From: Bacillota bacterium
GTDB lineage: Bacteria; Bacillota; Negativicutes; Sporomusales; CTSoil-080
Assembly: GCA_017889625.1 (NCBI GenBank)
Contig: JAGGAD010000016.1
Span: forward strand, 48,897-112,896
Direction: 5' to 3'
Length of the DNA stretch: 64,000 nucleotides
A program made the position numbers and the translations under genes. Below, piece by piece: positions 18,725 through 27,892 of the stretch (position 1 is the stretch's first letter; each line of letters starts with the position of its first letter). The notes under the pieces were generated by a model. That model had not been told where the DNA came from. It made no database searches and saw only the letters and a list, made by a program, of their open reading frames with translations.

Positions 18725-20074
18725 TCAGCCACTTATTACTGGCTGATTATTTTTCTTTTTTTGGGCTACAAGGGTATTATAACCATATCGGTCTTGTACC
18801 AACACCACCGCTAACGCCGAAATTAGGCACGGAACGGCGAATGCGAAGAAACTTTGAAATAAAGTAGCTTTGAACGATAACAGTACACCACCAACTAACG
18901 GCCCCAATAAACCACCGGTCCGGCCCAAGGCTAACCCCCAGCCCATCATTGTCGACTTCACGGTCGGCGGAAAGTACTGAGTAATATAGGCATGGGTTAA
19001 GTTTTGAGTGCCCATCGTACACGCCCCGGCAACTACGACGACCACAAGGGTAAGGTAAAAATCCATCGGAACACTTAATAGCAATATTGAGATAAAGGCT
19101 ATTAGGTATAATATTAACGAAATCTTTTTCGCCCCAAAGGTATCAGCCAAATGCCCAATAAGCGGACTAATCAGCCCCGCCCCTAAAAATAGTGCCAAAT
19201 AAATAACTAAACTTGCCCCCAAGCCATGGCCAGCATCCATCATCAGCTTAGGTATCCACGTATTAGTTCCATATATAACAAACACGTTCATAAAATAGAT
19301 TAACCAAAATAATAAGGCACTTAAGGCCCGATTTTCCGCAAATACCTGAGTAATTGACGATTTTTCTTGAGCCTTGGGATAAACGAAAGTTACCTTATCA
19401 GGAATTTTTATTTCAGGTCTTAACTGCCCCAGTATTTTTCTAAGTTCTTGTCCCTTATTACGCTTAACAAGCATCCACGGCGCTTCCGGCATATATTTTA
19501 AAAGCAACGGTACTGCGAAAATTGCTAATGAGCCAAAGTAATATACCGAGGGCCAACCATATGGTACTAAGAGCCACAATGCGGCTAAGGCCGAAATTAT
19601 GCCGCCAATCTGCATTCCAGTAGCCACTGTCGCCACTCCGGCTTGCCGGTATTTACATGGGAAATATTCTGAAATTAGTGCAACCTCATTTTGCAGTGTC
19701 ATGCCCATACCTATCCCTGTACAGATACGAGCAACAGCAAACCAATCCGGGCCATTGGCAAACGCGCACGCTAACGTTCCCAACGAGAATACTACCACCG
19801 AAGTAATAATAGTCCTTTTTCGCCCCCATTTATCACCCAATGCACCGCCAATAATCGCCCCGATAACGGACGCCCCAAAGCCGCAGCTAGCAATAAATCC
19901 GGCATACGCCGGAGACATACTCCATGCGCTAAGTAGAAGCGGAATTGTTGCGCCATATACAACAAGATCGTAGCCATCAAAAGAAAGGGATACTAAACAA
20001 CAAAGGAATACTTGTAGATGAATGCTTTTAAATGAGCCGTCATCTATCAGGTTCTTAACATTTACAATGTTCAT
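18725..20074 (-). CDS. MFS permease of the aromatic acid:H+ symporter (AAHS) type
   Basis: This 449-residue transporter has 12 membrane segments. The N-terminal motif DGYDLVVYGATIPLLL, with the conserved Asp of helix 1 (DGYD), is the hallmark of the BenK/PcaK/MhpT group. The helix 2-3 loop GGALGDKWGRKRTII and the later loop GHLADTFGAKK are standard MFS motifs. The likely substrate is an aromatic or short-chain carboxylate taken up with protons. It lies downstream of the methylmalonyl-CoA decarboxylase genes on the same strand, 63 bp after mmdC, and could be part of that transcript. The aromatic-substrate idea fits the molybdoenzyme cluster further upstream, but this is inference. Confidence 0.83.
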   Translation of the reverse strand: MNIVNVKNLIDDGSFKSIHLQVFLCCLVSLSFDGYDLVVYGATIPLLLSAWSMSPAYAGFIASCGFGASVIGAIIGGALGDKWGRKRTIITSVVVFSLGTLACAFANGPDWFAVARICTGIGMGMTLQNEVALISEYFPCKYRQAGVATVATGMQIGGIISALAALWLLVPYGWPSVYYFGSLAIFAVPLLLKYMPEAPWMLVKRNKGQELRKILGQLRPEIKIPDKVTFVYPKAQEKSSITQVFAENRALSALLFWLIYFMNVFVIYGTNTWIPKLMMDAGHGLGASLVIYLALFLGAGLISPLIGHLADTFGAKKISLILYLIAFISILLLSVPMDFYLTLVVVVVAGACTMGTQNLTHAYITQYFPPTVKSTMMGWGLALGRTGGLLGPLVGGVLLSFKATLFQSFFAFAVPCLISALAVVLVQDRYGYNTLVAQKKKNNQPVISG

Positions 20075-20137
20075 GATTTTTCTCCCTGCGTATATTTTTT
20101 ATACGACTTGGCCAAAATTGGCCTATGGCTAAATTGT

Positions 20138-20533
20138 TTAGGCCTTGATTGCCACTAGCACCTGCCCAGTTTGTATTGGATCGCCATCTTTTACATAGAT
20201 ATCCGCAATGCTACCCTCACTAGGCGCCAAAATTGGATTGTGCATTTTCATTGCTTCTATCAGCATTATTTCCTGGTCTTTATGGACTACCGCACCAACA
20301 CTTACTTTAACCGCAATTACCTTGCCTGGCATTGGCGCAACAATTTTGTTTTCCCCGCCGCTATTTACCTGCGCCTTAGGTGGGCTTACCGGACCCGCGG
20401 CAACCGAAATCGGTGGCACAATACTCGCTTTGGGTTCAGAAACTACTAGCTTACTGGGCTGAGAACCATCCTTTTTCTCAACAGTGACATCATAAGTTTT
20501 ATTATTTACCGTTATGGTGTAGGTTGTTGCCAT
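20138..20533 (-). CDS. mmdC: Biotin carrier subunit of methylmalonyl-CoA decarboxylase
   Basis: The gamma (biotin carrier) subunit, 131 residues. An N-terminal strand region is followed by a Pro/Ala/Ser-rich linker (about 30-60) and a C-terminal biotinyl domain with EAMKMHNP. K96 is the biotinylation site. It carries CO2 from the alpha-subunit active site to the membrane beta subunit. It is the last of the decarboxylase genes in the operon, after the delta-type subunit. The short linker resembles the Veillonella and Propionigenium proteins rather than the fused carriers of oxaloacetate decarboxylase. Confidence 0.92.
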   Translation of the reverse strand: MATTYTITVNNKTYDVTVEKKDGSQPSKLVVSEPKASIVPPISVAAGPVSPPKAQVNSGGENKIVAPMPGKVIAVKVSVGAVVHKDQEIMLIEAMKMHNPILAPSEGSIADIYVKDGDPIQTGQVLVAIKA

Positions 20534-20565
20534 TATTTCTCCCCCTATGTACTAATTACCAAGCC

Positions 20566-20847
20566 TTAGTGCTGGTTACGAATTAAAATCAACCGATTGG
20601 CAATTTGCCAAACGCCATTACTCGGCCTAATATTAAGAACGTAAAAATTGTTAGTACCTTCAAATTCAGCCACAGCGGCCATAATAATTGCAATGAGTTC
20701 CTCATTTTCTAGCTGTCCATCACGGTCTTTCTGAATTACAGGGCGCTCTACGGTGGCCGCTACCTCCCCAAAGAGGTTTGCCTGACGGCGGTTATAACAA
20801 TAAGCCCCCACAATTCCCACGATCAACAGCACTAATACTATCGCCAC
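20566..20847 (-). CDS. mmdD: OadG/MmdD-type small subunit of the Na+-pumping decarboxylase
   Basis: A 93-residue protein with one N-terminal membrane helix (AIVLVLLIVGIVGAYCY), a polar linker, and a C-terminal soluble segment ELIAIIMAAVAEFEGTNNFY that ends in a Trp- and Arg-containing tail. The pattern 'E[EL]..I[IA]AA[VI]A.[FY]' near the C-terminus is typical of delta subunits (MmdD), which hold the complex together. The start is GTG, with GGAGGG seven bases upstream. It follows the 48-codon gene by only two bases, so the two are probably coupled. Confidence 0.75.
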   Translation of the reverse strand: MAIVLVLLIVGIVGAYCYNRRQANLFGEVAATVERPVIQKDRDGQLENEELIAIIMAAVAEFEGTNNFYVLNIRPSNGVWQIANRLILIRNQH

Positions 20848-20849
20848 TG

Positions 20850-20996
20850 TTATTCCCTCCGGTCTGGTTCACGATAATTTTCTTTTGTTAATTCTGCCGT
20901 TTTTTTTGCGGCGGCATATGACCGTTGTTTTTTTATAATGTAAAAGTAATACCATAAAGTAACCACCAATGCCAATAGAAAGGCAAATACGTTCAT
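20850..20996 (-). CDS. 48-residue membrane protein inside the decarboxylase operon
   Basis: An ATG at 20996 follows AAGGAGGAGATAGGTT and opens a frame of 48 codons: MNVFAFLLALVVTLWYYFYI, then a basic tail rich in Lys, Arg and Glu, ending at TAA 20852-20850. It has one membrane helix and a charged cytoplasmic tail. The strong ribosome site, tight spacing to mmdB (21 bp) and to mmdD (two bases) make it a real gene. By position it could be an accessory or epsilon-like subunit of the Na+-pumping decarboxylase. No family is recognised by eye. Confidence 0.72.
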   Translation of the reverse strand: MNVFAFLLALVVTLWYYFYIIKKQRSYAAAKKTAELTKENYREPDRRE

Positions 20997-21017
20997 AACC
21001 TATCTCCTCCTTTACGT

Positions 21018-22148
21018 CTATTGAATAAGGAGCGCTAACATAATCCCGCCCGAAATTGCGGTACCAAAAACCCCGGCCAGATTAGGCCCCATAGCATGCA
21101 TAATTAAGAAGTTATACGGGTTTTCCTTAAGCGCCACGACATGAGCCACCCTGGCAGCAATAGGTACCGAGGCGATACCAGCGGAACCTATCAGCGGGTT
21201 TATTTTTTCTTTTAAGAATAAATTCATTATTTTAGCGCCAATTACCCCGGAAGCCGTACCGCCAAGGAAGGCAATTAGCCCCAGCCCAATAATAAGCATG
21301 GTCTTATAGGTTAAAAAACGGTCTGCAGCCATGGTCGATCCCACCGCTACGGTTAGTATAATGGTGATGATATTCATCAAATCATTTGCCGCCGTGTTGG
21401 CTAACCGTTCAACCAACAATACTTCTCGCAGCATATTGCCCAGCATTAGCATTGTAATCAGCGGCGCTACCGGCGGTAACAAGAGATTAACAATAATGGC
21501 AATAGCAAACGGAAATACTATTTTTTCAAGACGACTAACTGGCCGAACCTGTTTCATCACAATTGACCGTTCCTCTTTAGTGGTTAAGAGCTTCATGACC
21601 GGCGGCTGAATAAGCGGCATCAGTGCCATATATGAATAAGCAGCTACCGCAATCTGCGGTAACAGATGCGGCGCAAGTTTCATGGTAACAAAGATTGCCA
21701 TTGGACCGTCGGCACCGCCGATAATACCGATAGCCCCAGCTTCGGCGATTGAAAATTCTCCAGTCATTTTCGCCAATACAATAGCAATAAAGATTCCGGC
21801 ATGGGCCGCAGCCCCCAAAATCATTAAGCTTGGCCGCGATATCATTGGCCCAAAATCGGTCATCGCCCCAACCCCTAAGAAAATTAGCGGCGGAATAATG
21901 ACCATTTCTACACCACGAAAAGCATAGTAAAATAATCCCCCTGGTGCCGTAAGGTCTGATCCCGGTACATTGGACACGATGCATGAGAAACCAATGCCGA
22001 GAAGGAGAAATGGTTCATACTTTTTCGATAATGCCAGATAGACCAATAACCCCCCAACAATAATCATGATAATATTGCCGATTGAGATTGAGGTCAAACC
22101 AGTTTGCTGGCCCAAAGCAACTAAAAGGCCGATAAATTGCTCAAACAT
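21018..22148 (-). CDS. mmdB: Na+-translocating decarboxylase beta subunit
   Basis: The membrane subunit (376 residues, about nine to eleven hydrophobic segments) that decarboxylates carboxybiotin and pumps Na+. The conserved intramembrane motif GIIGGADGPMAIF contains D147, corresponding to the essential Asp of OadB. A second conserved region is GSAGIASVPIAARVAHVVAL, and the C-terminal stretch reads MHAMGPNLAGVFGTAISGGI. The family includes oxaloacetate, methylmalonyl-CoA and glutaconyl-CoA decarboxylases, which cannot be told apart from this subunit alone. The adjacent mutase and epimerase genes point to methylmalonyl-CoA. Confidence 0.95.
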   Translation of the reverse strand: MFEQFIGLLVALGQQTGLTSISIGNIIMIIVGGLLVYLALSKKYEPFLLLGIGFSCIVSNVPGSDLTAPGGLFYYAFRGVEMVIIPPLIFLGVGAMTDFGPMISRPSLMILGAAAHAGIFIAIVLAKMTGEFSIAEAGAIGIIGGADGPMAIFVTMKLAPHLLPQIAVAAYSYMALMPLIQPPVMKLLTTKEERSIVMKQVRPVSRLEKIVFPFAIAIIVNLLLPPVAPLITMLMLGNMLREVLLVERLANTAANDLMNIITIILTVAVGSTMAADRFLTYKTMLIIGLGLIAFLGGTASGVIGAKIMNLFLKEKINPLIGSAGIASVPIAARVAHVVALKENPYNFLIMHAMGPNLAGVFGTAISGGIMLALLIQ

Positions 22149-22181
22149 AGTGTCCCTTCCTTCTGTAATGTATTGGTCTTA

Positions 22182-22358
22182 TTAGTGGCCTCCTTTTAGC
22201 CGCTCATCGCTAATAGTTCCCAACTTATTTAATAGCGGGAATAAATGCAAAATAAGACTGATGCCGTAAATAATTACAATACTAAGAAAAAAGTCAACGA
22301 TGCTAAGAATCACCGCCCCTTCCAAGGTATCCGGAACAGTCATGGGTACAATGGTCAT
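22182..22358 (-). CDS. 58-residue OadG-like membrane protein between mmdA and mmdB
   Basis: An ATG at 22358, preceded by AAAGGAGACCTGGAA, opens a 58-codon frame. It reads MTIVPMTVPDTLEGAVILSI, then a membrane helix (VDFFLSIVIIYGISLILHLF) and a short tail ending GGH, with TAA at 22184-22182. Length, single helix and position between alpha and beta subunit genes resemble the N-terminal membrane half of OadG-type gamma/delta subunits. With the 93-residue protein at 20566, it suggests that the anchor function is split over several small proteins. The assignment to a subunit is inference. Confidence 0.75.
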   Translation of the reverse strand: MTIVPMTVPDTLEGAVILSIVDFFLSIVIIYGISLILHLFPLLNKLGTISDERLKGGH

Positions 22359-22384
22359 TTCCAGGTCTCCTTTCGACCTTTTTT

Positions 22385-23914
22385 CTACAAAGGAATGTTT
22401 CCGTGCTTTTTGGCTAGCCCACTTTCCCGTTTGCTCGCCAGCATATTCAACGCCGTAATAATTCTTGGCCTAGTCTGGGCCGGTTCAATTACTTGATCGA
22501 CAAAGCCTCGTTCAGCGGCTTTATACGGAGTAGCGAATTCCTCTACGTATTTGGCGGTCTTAACCTCCGCTTCAGTGTCACCGCGAAAAATTATGTTGGC
22601 GGCCCCGGCCGGTCCCATTACCGCTATTTCAGCAGACGGCCACGCCAGAACTTGGTCTGCGCCAAGATCCTTGGAACACATCGCCAGATAGGATCCGCCA
22701 TAGGCTTTACGAATAATGACCGTTATCTTTGGCACAGTCGCTTCCGAGTAGGCGTATAGCATTTTGGCCCCATGGCGGATAATACCACCGTATTCTTGCC
22801 CTGTTCCAGGCAGAAATCCTGGTACGTCTACCAAGTTGAGCAACGGCAGATTAAAAGCGTCACAAAACCGGATGAATCTAGCTGATTTATCGGAGGCATT
22901 AATATCCAGACACCCGGCCATTATCGCCGGCTGATTGGCTATTATCCCTACTGTCCGGCCATTAAACCTGGCAAAGCCGGTAATAATATTAGCGGCATAG
23001 TAGGCACCCGCCTCATAAAATTCGCCATTATCAACAATTACCTTAATTAAATCCTTCATGTTATACGGCTGATTGGGATTATCCGGAAGCAAACTATTTA
23101 AGCTAACCTCTCTACGATTAGCGTCATCGCCCATATTAACCAGCGGTGGTTCTTCCATATTGTTACCTGGCAAAAAACTAAGAAGATAGCGCACCTGCTC
23201 CATACAGTCTTCGTCGCTGTCCGCCGCAAAATGCGCCACTCCCGAGGTAGCGTTATGGGTCATCGCCCCGCCCAAAGCCTCGGCGGTAACTTCTTCAGCC
23301 GTAACTGACTTTATTACCTGCGGACCAGTAATAAACATTTGGCTGGTGTTTTTAACCATAAAAATGAAATCAGTCAACGCCGGCGAGTATACCGCGCCAC
23401 CGGCACATGGTCCCATGATAACGGAGATTTGCGGTATTATCCCCGAGGCTTGGGTGTTACGGTAGAATATCTTGCCAAAACCGGATAAGGCATCTACGGC
23501 TTCTTGAATTCGCGCCCCGCCTGAGTCATTGAGACCAATAATAGGAGCTCCCATTTTAAGGGCTAAGTCTTGCACTTTAACTATTTTAGCGGCATGCATC
23601 TCTCCCAGCGAACCTCCGATTACGGTAAAGTCTTGGGCGTATACATAAACTAAACGGCCATCCACCGTACCATACCCGGTAACTACACCTTCGCCGGGTG
23701 CCTCAACCTTTTCCATCCCAAAGTTTGTGCAACGATGCCGCACAAATTGGTCAATTTCCATAAATGTGCCCGGATCAAGTAATTTTTCCAACCGCTCACG
23801 AGCAGTAAGTTTGCCGCCGCTATGCTGTTTTTGAATACGTTTTTCACCGCCGCCAAGTTTAACCTTATCTTCCATAGTTTTTAGTTGGTTTATTTTTTCT
23901 TTAATGGTGGCCAT
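22385..23914 (-). CDS. mmdA: Methylmalonyl-CoA decarboxylase alpha subunit (carboxyltransferase)
   Basis: A 509-residue carboxyltransferase of the acetyl-CoA carboxylase beta/propionyl-CoA carboxylase beta superfamily. It has the acyl-CoA-binding region [12 protein letters not shown], the oxyanion-hole segments [20 protein letters not shown] and [16 protein letters not shown], and the second half [20 protein letters not shown] with [20 protein letters not shown]. It moves the carboxyl group of methylmalonyl-CoA to biotin on MmdC. Propionyl-CoA carboxylase beta is nearly identical in sequence. The Na+-pump subunits in the same operon favour the decarboxylase direction. Confidence 0.94.
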   Translation of the reverse strand: MATIKEKINQLKTMEDKVKLGGGEKRIQKQHSGGKLTARERLEKLLDPGTFMEIDQFVRHRCTNFGMEKVEAPGEGVVTGYGTVDGRLVYVYAQDFTVIGGSLGEMHAAKIVKVQDLALKMGAPIIGLNDSGGARIQEAVDALSGFGKIFYRNTQASGIIPQISVIMGPCAGGAVYSPALTDFIFMVKNTSQMFITGPQVIKSVTAEEVTAEALGGAMTHNATSGVAHFAADSDEDCMEQVRYLLSFLPGNNMEEPPLVNMGDDANRREVSLNSLLPDNPNQPYNMKDLIKVIVDNGEFYEAGAYYAANIITGFARFNGRTVGIIANQPAIMAGCLDINASDKSARFIRFCDAFNLPLLNLVDVPGFLPGTGQEYGGIIRHGAKMLYAYSEATVPKITVIIRKAYGGSYLAMCSKDLGADQVLAWPSAEIAVMGPAGAANIIFRGDTEAEVKTAKYVEEFATPYKAAERGFVDQVIEPAQTRPRIITALNMLASKRESGLAKKHGNIPL

Positions 23915-23937
23915 AGCCTACCTCCCAGCAAATAATA

Positions 23938-24345
23938 TTACTGACGCTCTGATAGTTCCAGTAAAATTCCCCCAGCCGCTTTAGGATGAACAAAAGCTAT
24001 GCTTGCCCCGCCGGCCCCGTACCGCGGTACTTCATCAATCAACCGTATCTCTTTGGCTTTTAGTTCGGCCAAAGCGGCTTGAAGATTATCGACCCTCAAA
24101 GCCATGTGCTGAATACCTTCACCGTTTTTGTCAATAAACTTAGCCACCGGACCATCTGGCGTTGTCGATTCCAAAAGCTCCAGTTCACTGTCACCACAAG
24201 GAATAAAGCAAACTTTTACCTTTTGTGGCTCTACTACTTCTTCGCCCTGCACTGTAAGCCCCAGTACTTCGGTATAGAACCTTTTAGCTTCAGCCATATT
24301 TTTTACGGCTATTCCAACATGGTCTACTTTTAAAACCTTAAACAT
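23938..24345 (-). CDS. mce: Methylmalonyl-CoA epimerase
   Basis: This 135-residue protein of the vicinal-oxygen-chelate fold starts MFKVLKVDHVGIAVKNMAEA, contains the metal ligand His of DHVGIAV, and later GEGIQHMALRVDNL (second His) and ILLELSE (Glu ligand). It interconverts the (R)- and (S)-forms of methylmalonyl-CoA, linking the mutase to the decarboxylase. It lies 23 bp upstream of mmdA and 20 bp downstream of meaB, in the order expected for a succinate-to-propionate module. Confidence 0.95.
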   Translation of the reverse strand: MFKVLKVDHVGIAVKNMAEAKRFYTEVLGLTVQGEEVVEPQKVKVCFIPCGDSELELLESTTPDGPVAKFIDKNGEGIQHMALRVDNLQAALAELKAKEIRLIDEVPRYGAGGASIAFVHPKAAGGILLELSERQ

Positions 24346-24365
24346 GTAACGCCCTCCATTTTGCC

Positions 24366-25304
24366 TTATCTCAATATTTCAGCCAAAATATTACGGACAA
24401 TATTATACGGGGTTTGTTGATGGTCTTCGATGCTGTTAACTAAAGAATCTAGTTCTCCGCCCAGCGAAATACGATCCATTACCTGCTTACTGATATGGTC
24501 ATTAATTAATAAAAGCAATTCATTTTTTGTCCTAATACTACGCCTGCGAATAAGCTCACCTGAAGTGACTAAGTATTCAACATGTTCATTAATAGCCTGC
24601 ATTAGGTCTTCGACCCCATCCCCCCGACTGGCAACCGTTCTTTTTACTAATGGCCGCCACAAAGCGTTATTAGGGTTTAGCTCCAGCATCATTTCAAGTT
24701 CAGTGTTCAGACGTTCTACCCCATCGTAGTCAGCTTTATTAATAGCAAAAATATCCCCAATTTCAAGGATTCCGGCTTTAATGGCCTGAATGTCATCGCC
24801 TTGTCCGGGGACAAGCACCACGACGATTGTATCCGAGGCCTTTATAACATCAACTTCTGACTGGCCTACGCCAACTGTTTCGATAAAAATAATGTCTTTA
24901 CCGAACGCATCCATGATTTTTATCACGTCTACCGTTTTTCTGGCCAATCCGCCTAAACTGCCCCTAGTTCCCATGCTGCGGATAAAAACTCCGGGATCTA
25001 GAGTCAATTCATTCATCCGAATTCGATCACCGAGAATAGCCCCGCCGTAAAAAGGACTGGTTGGATCTACAGCTACAATGCCAACCGTTTTCTCCTGCCG
25101 CCGGTATTCTTTAGCAAGCTTATCGGTCAGCGTACTTTTCCCGGCTCCTGGCGGCCCGGTGATTCCGATTACCTGAGCTTTGCCAGTAAAGGGATAAACT
25201 TTTTGCATGATTTCTGCAGCTTCGTCATATTCGTTTTCGACTGCCGTAATTGCCCTTGCTAACGCCAATCTTGATCCAGCTAGTAATTCTTGGACAATGT
25301 CCAC
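24366..25304 (-). CDS. meaB: MeaB-type GTPase chaperone of methylmalonyl-CoA mutase
   Basis: A G3E-family GTPase of 312 residues that protects and reloads adenosylcobalamin in methylmalonyl-CoA mutase. The P-loop is GITGPPGAGKST (residues 48-58), the Mg2+ region VAVDPTSPFYGGAILGDRIR, switch motif FIETVGVGQSEVD, and the NKAD base-recognition motif in INKADYDGVER. The start is GTG 25304. It sits between the mutase small subunit and epimerase genes, as in many propionate fermenters. Confidence 0.95.
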   Translation of the reverse strand: MDIVQELLAGSRLALARAITAVENEYDEAAEIMQKVYPFTGKAQVIGITGPPGAGKSTLTDKLAKEYRRQEKTVGIVAVDPTSPFYGGAILGDRIRMNELTLDPGVFIRSMGTRGSLGGLARKTVDVIKIMDAFGKDIIFIETVGVGQSEVDVIKASDTIVVVLVPGQGDDIQAIKAGILEIGDIFAINKADYDGVERLNTELEMMLELNPNNALWRPLVKRTVASRGDGVEDLMQAINEHVEYLVTSGELIRRRSIRTKNELLLLINDHISKQVMDRISLGGELDSLVNSIEDHQQTPYNIVRNILAEILR

Positions 25305-25360
25305 CCGAATTACACCACCTTCGTGCTCTGATTTGTCGCCACCAGATAATACCTGCCTGC

Positions 25361-25753
25361 TTATTTCACATTGGCTTTAATAAATTCGACAATTGCCGCA
25401 GTTGAAGTCCCAGGCGTAAATATTTCAGCTACTCCAGCCTGTTTTAACGCCGGAATATCGGTATCAGGAATAACCCCGCCGCCAAGGATAAGGACATTTT
25501 CCAGTTCCTTATCCTTTAACAGGTTTACCACTTTAGGAAAGAGGGTGTTGTGAGCACCGGAGAGTAAGCTCATCGCAACAACATTTACATCTTCCTCTAA
25601 CGCGGCTTCAGCAATCTGTTCTGGAGTCTGGCGAAGTCCGGTGTAGATTACTTCAAAACCAGCATCGCGAAGTGCCCGGGCTACTACTTTCGCCCCACGG
25701 TCATGGCCGTCCAGCCCCGGTTTTGCCACCAATACTCTTATCCGTTTTTCCAT
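25361..25753 (-). CDS. Methylmalonyl-CoA mutase small subunit (B12-binding domain)
   Basis: A 130-residue free-standing cobalamin-binding domain. It has the DxHxxG signature ([18 protein letters not shown]) whose His replaces the dimethylbenzimidazole ligand of B12, and the later [10 protein letters not shown] stretch lining the cofactor cleft. In the two-gene arrangement it pairs with the catalytic subunit encoded 24 bp upstream. GGGAGGG precedes the start. ATG 25756 is equally possible. Confidence 0.93.
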   Translation of the reverse strand: MEKRIRVLVAKPGLDGHDRGAKVVARALRDAGFEVIYTGLRQTPEQIAEAALEEDVNVVAMSLLSGAHNTLFPKVVNLLKDKELENVLILGGGVIPDTDIPALKQAGVAEIFTPGTSTAAIVEFIKANVK

Positions 25754-25777
25754 CATTGTCCCTCCCAGCTTTTTGGC

Positions 25778-27424
25778 TTACAGGCTAACATGGGCCTGGT
25801 ATTCTCCGAATACGTTGCGCAGTACGCCACATATTTCGCCTAACGTCCCATATGCTTTAACCGCATCTAAGATAGCTGGCATAAGGTTTTCCGTTTCGTC
25901 TTTAGCGGCTCGTTCCAACACTTCTAGTTTGGTCTTAAGGGCGGCATTATCACGGTTTGCGCGAAGCTTTGCCAGCTTTTGTTTCTGCATTTCACCTACT
26001 GCAGCATCAACTTTGAGCAAGCCTTCCGGAGGTTTTTCTTTGATCTGAAATTGGTTTACTCCAACAATAATGCGTTTTTTATTTTCCACATCCATTTGCC
26101 ATTTATAGGCGCTTTCTTGAATCTCCCGTTGAATATAGCCTTTTTCTATGGCAACTACCGCGCCGCCCATCTCATCAATTTTATTGATGTAGTCCCAACA
26201 TTCTTGTTCGATTTTATTGGTTAAGGCTTCAATGTAATATGAACCGGCTAAGGGATCGACTACATCGGCCAAGCCGCTTTCATAAGCAACAATTTGCTGA
26301 GTTCTCAAAGCTACCCGCACAGCATCTTCTGTCGGCAAAGCCAACGCTTCGTCCTTAGAGTTTGTGTGCAAGGACTGGGTTCCGCCAAGTACAGCTGCTA
26401 CCGTTTGAAGCGCCACTCGTACGATGTTGTTTTCCGGCTGTTGGGCGGTAAGCATTGAACCTGCGGTTTGAGTATGGACTCTAAGCATCAGTGATTTAGG
26501 ATTACAAGCGCCAAACCGTTCTTTCATAACTTTGGCCCAAACCCGCCTAGACGCTCGAAATTTAGCTACTTCTTCAAGAACGTTGTTATGGGCATTCCAG
26601 AAAAATGACAGCCGCCCGGCAAAGTCATCAACATTTAGCCCCGCCTTGATGGCGGCATCAACATAGGCTATTCCGTCGGCAATGGTAAAAGCAATTTCCT
26701 GAGCGGCAGTAGAACCGGCTTCGCGAATATGATAGCCGGAAATTGAAATTGTGTTCCATTGAGGCACATTCTTGGAGCAATATTCAAAGATATTGGTAAT
26801 TAACCGCATTGACGGTTTTGGTGGAAAAATATATGTACCCCGAGCCGCATATTCTTTTAAGATGTCATTTTGAATGGTGCCGTTTAGCTTATCAGCACTC
26901 ACCCCTTGTTTCTCAGCAACTGCTATGTACATGGCCAGCAGTACTGCTGCCGGCGCATTAATGGTCATGGAGGTAGATACTTTACCCAAGTCAATGCCTG
27001 CAAACAATAATTCCATATCCGCCAACGAATCAATAGCTACGCCGACTTTGCCTACTTCCCCTTCAGATATGCCATCATCCGAATCATAGCCAATCTGAGT
27101 GGGTAGGTCGAAGGCGCAAGACAAACCAGTCTGACCTTGATCAAGGAGATACCGATATCTTCTATTGGATTCTTCAGCCGTAGCAAAACCAGCATACTGC
27201 CGCATTGTCCAAAATCGACCGCGATACATTGTCGGCTGTACACCTCGCGTATAGGGGTAATCTCCCGGAAAACCCAAATCACGTTCGTAGTCCAAATCCT
27301 CAAGGTCTAACGGCGTATACAGTCGGTTATGTTCAAGGTTTTTCCGTTCTGGTCTTTTTGCAATAGTTTTTTCCACTTTTGCAGTGTATTCGGCCAGCTT
27401 AGCTCGCAATGATTGATCGTCCAT
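25778..27424 (-). CDS. Methylmalonyl-CoA mutase large subunit
   Basis: The catalytic TIM-barrel subunit (548 residues) of adenosylcobalamin-dependent methylmalonyl-CoA mutase, here without a fused B12 domain. [20 protein letters not shown] and the following [18 protein letters not shown] match the substrate-binding region of true methylmalonyl-CoA mutase, including the Tyr of the TMY motif. Isobutyryl-CoA-type mutases differ here. Further motifs are [20 protein letters not shown] and [20 protein letters not shown]. It is the first gene of the propionate module and follows the terminator-like hairpin at 27465-27532. Confidence 0.93.
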   Translation of the reverse strand: MDDQSLRAKLAEYTAKVEKTIAKRPERKNLEHNRLYTPLDLEDLDYERDLGFPGDYPYTRGVQPTMYRGRFWTMRQYAGFATAEESNRRYRYLLDQGQTGLSCAFDLPTQIGYDSDDGISEGEVGKVGVAIDSLADMELLFAGIDLGKVSTSMTINAPAAVLLAMYIAVAEKQGVSADKLNGTIQNDILKEYAARGTYIFPPKPSMRLITNIFEYCSKNVPQWNTISISGYHIREAGSTAAQEIAFTIADGIAYVDAAIKAGLNVDDFAGRLSFFWNAHNNVLEEVAKFRASRRVWAKVMKERFGACNPKSLMLRVHTQTAGSMLTAQQPENNIVRVALQTVAAVLGGTQSLHTNSKDEALALPTEDAVRVALRTQQIVAYESGLADVVDPLAGSYYIEALTNKIEQECWDYINKIDEMGGAVVAIEKGYIQREIQESAYKWQMDVENKKRIIVGVNQFQIKEKPPEGLLKVDAAVGEMQKQKLAKLRANRDNAALKTKLEVLERAAKDETENLMPAILDAVKAYGTLGEICGVLRNVFGEYQAHVSL

Positions 27425-27464
27425 CTCTGTGGCCTCCTTTACTTTTACCTCGATGGGTGATTAT

Positions 27465-27532
27465 AAAAATCAAACCCAGATCACAAAACACAGCGAATAA
27501 ATCGATACGTCACATGAGCCAGGCCTGCCTAT
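27465..27532 (-). terminator. Terminator-like hairpin between DUF3870 gene 1 and the mutase operon
   Basis: On the minus strand CAGGCCTGGCTC (27528-27517) can pair with GATCTGGGTTTG (27482-27471) in 11 of 12 positions, four of them G-U, followed by ATTTTTAT. The 5' arm AGGCAGGCCTGGCTCA is a close relative of AGGCAAGCCTAGCTCA in the structured RNA at 42302-42419. The upstream aptamer-like part of that RNA is not recognisable here, because this position is inside the DUF3870 gene end. Confidence 0.45.
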
Positions 27533-27533
27533 T

Positions 27534-27863
27534 TTACGCTTGACTTTTTACAGTCTTACCTTTTTCAACACTATATCGGCTACAGATTTCTTTCATTGCC
27601 GTAATTAATGCCCGTTTAGTTGATGTGTGTACTCGTTCCTCAATTTCTTTAATAATAACCTCCGGAGTTTCCAATGATTTTCCTCTTATGCAGTTGAGAA
27701 TAAAGTTGCTCGTCAACTGACAATACATAGGAACCGAACTATCGGTGATTTCTCCTGTTTTCATATCAACATCCATGACAATGGTAATAAACTTATGCAC
27801 TTCGTAGATATCCGTGCCTTGCGGCACTTGGGCATGAGCGGCGAAAATATGGTTATTTTCCAT
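27534..27863 (-). CDS. DUF3870-type small protein, paralogue 1
   Basis: A soluble 109-residue protein of unknown function that I associate with DUF3870. It starts MENNHIFAAHAQVPQGTDIY. Conserved stretches shared with the paralogue at 42493 are VHK[FY]IT, D..TG.I.D..VPMYC.L...FI, and E.RVHT.[ST]KRAL[IL]TA[FM]K. The start ATG 27863 has GGGGG at the right distance. A longer frame lacks one. It follows the OFA-type transporter and precedes the mutase operon. Both paralogues sit immediately upstream of the related hairpin structures. Confidence 0.75.
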   Translation of the reverse strand: MENNHIFAAHAQVPQGTDIYEVHKFITIVMDVDMKTGEITDSSVPMYCQLTSNFILNCIRGKSLETPEVIIKEIEERVHTSTKRALITAMKEICSRYSVEKGKTVKSQA

Positions 27864-27892
27864 TCTGATACCCCCACATATTAACAATATCC

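Noticed and set aside
22385..23914. Propionyl-CoA carboxylase beta subunit instead of decarboxylase alpha
   Set aside because: The sequence alone fits both, but the Na+-pump beta subunit, small anchor proteins and free biotin carrier in the same operon fit the decarboxylase.
27465..27532. Full third copy of the A/B structured RNA
   Set aside because: Only the terminator 5' arm and its partner match. The GCUUG stem and the inner helix are absent, so it was kept only as a related terminator.
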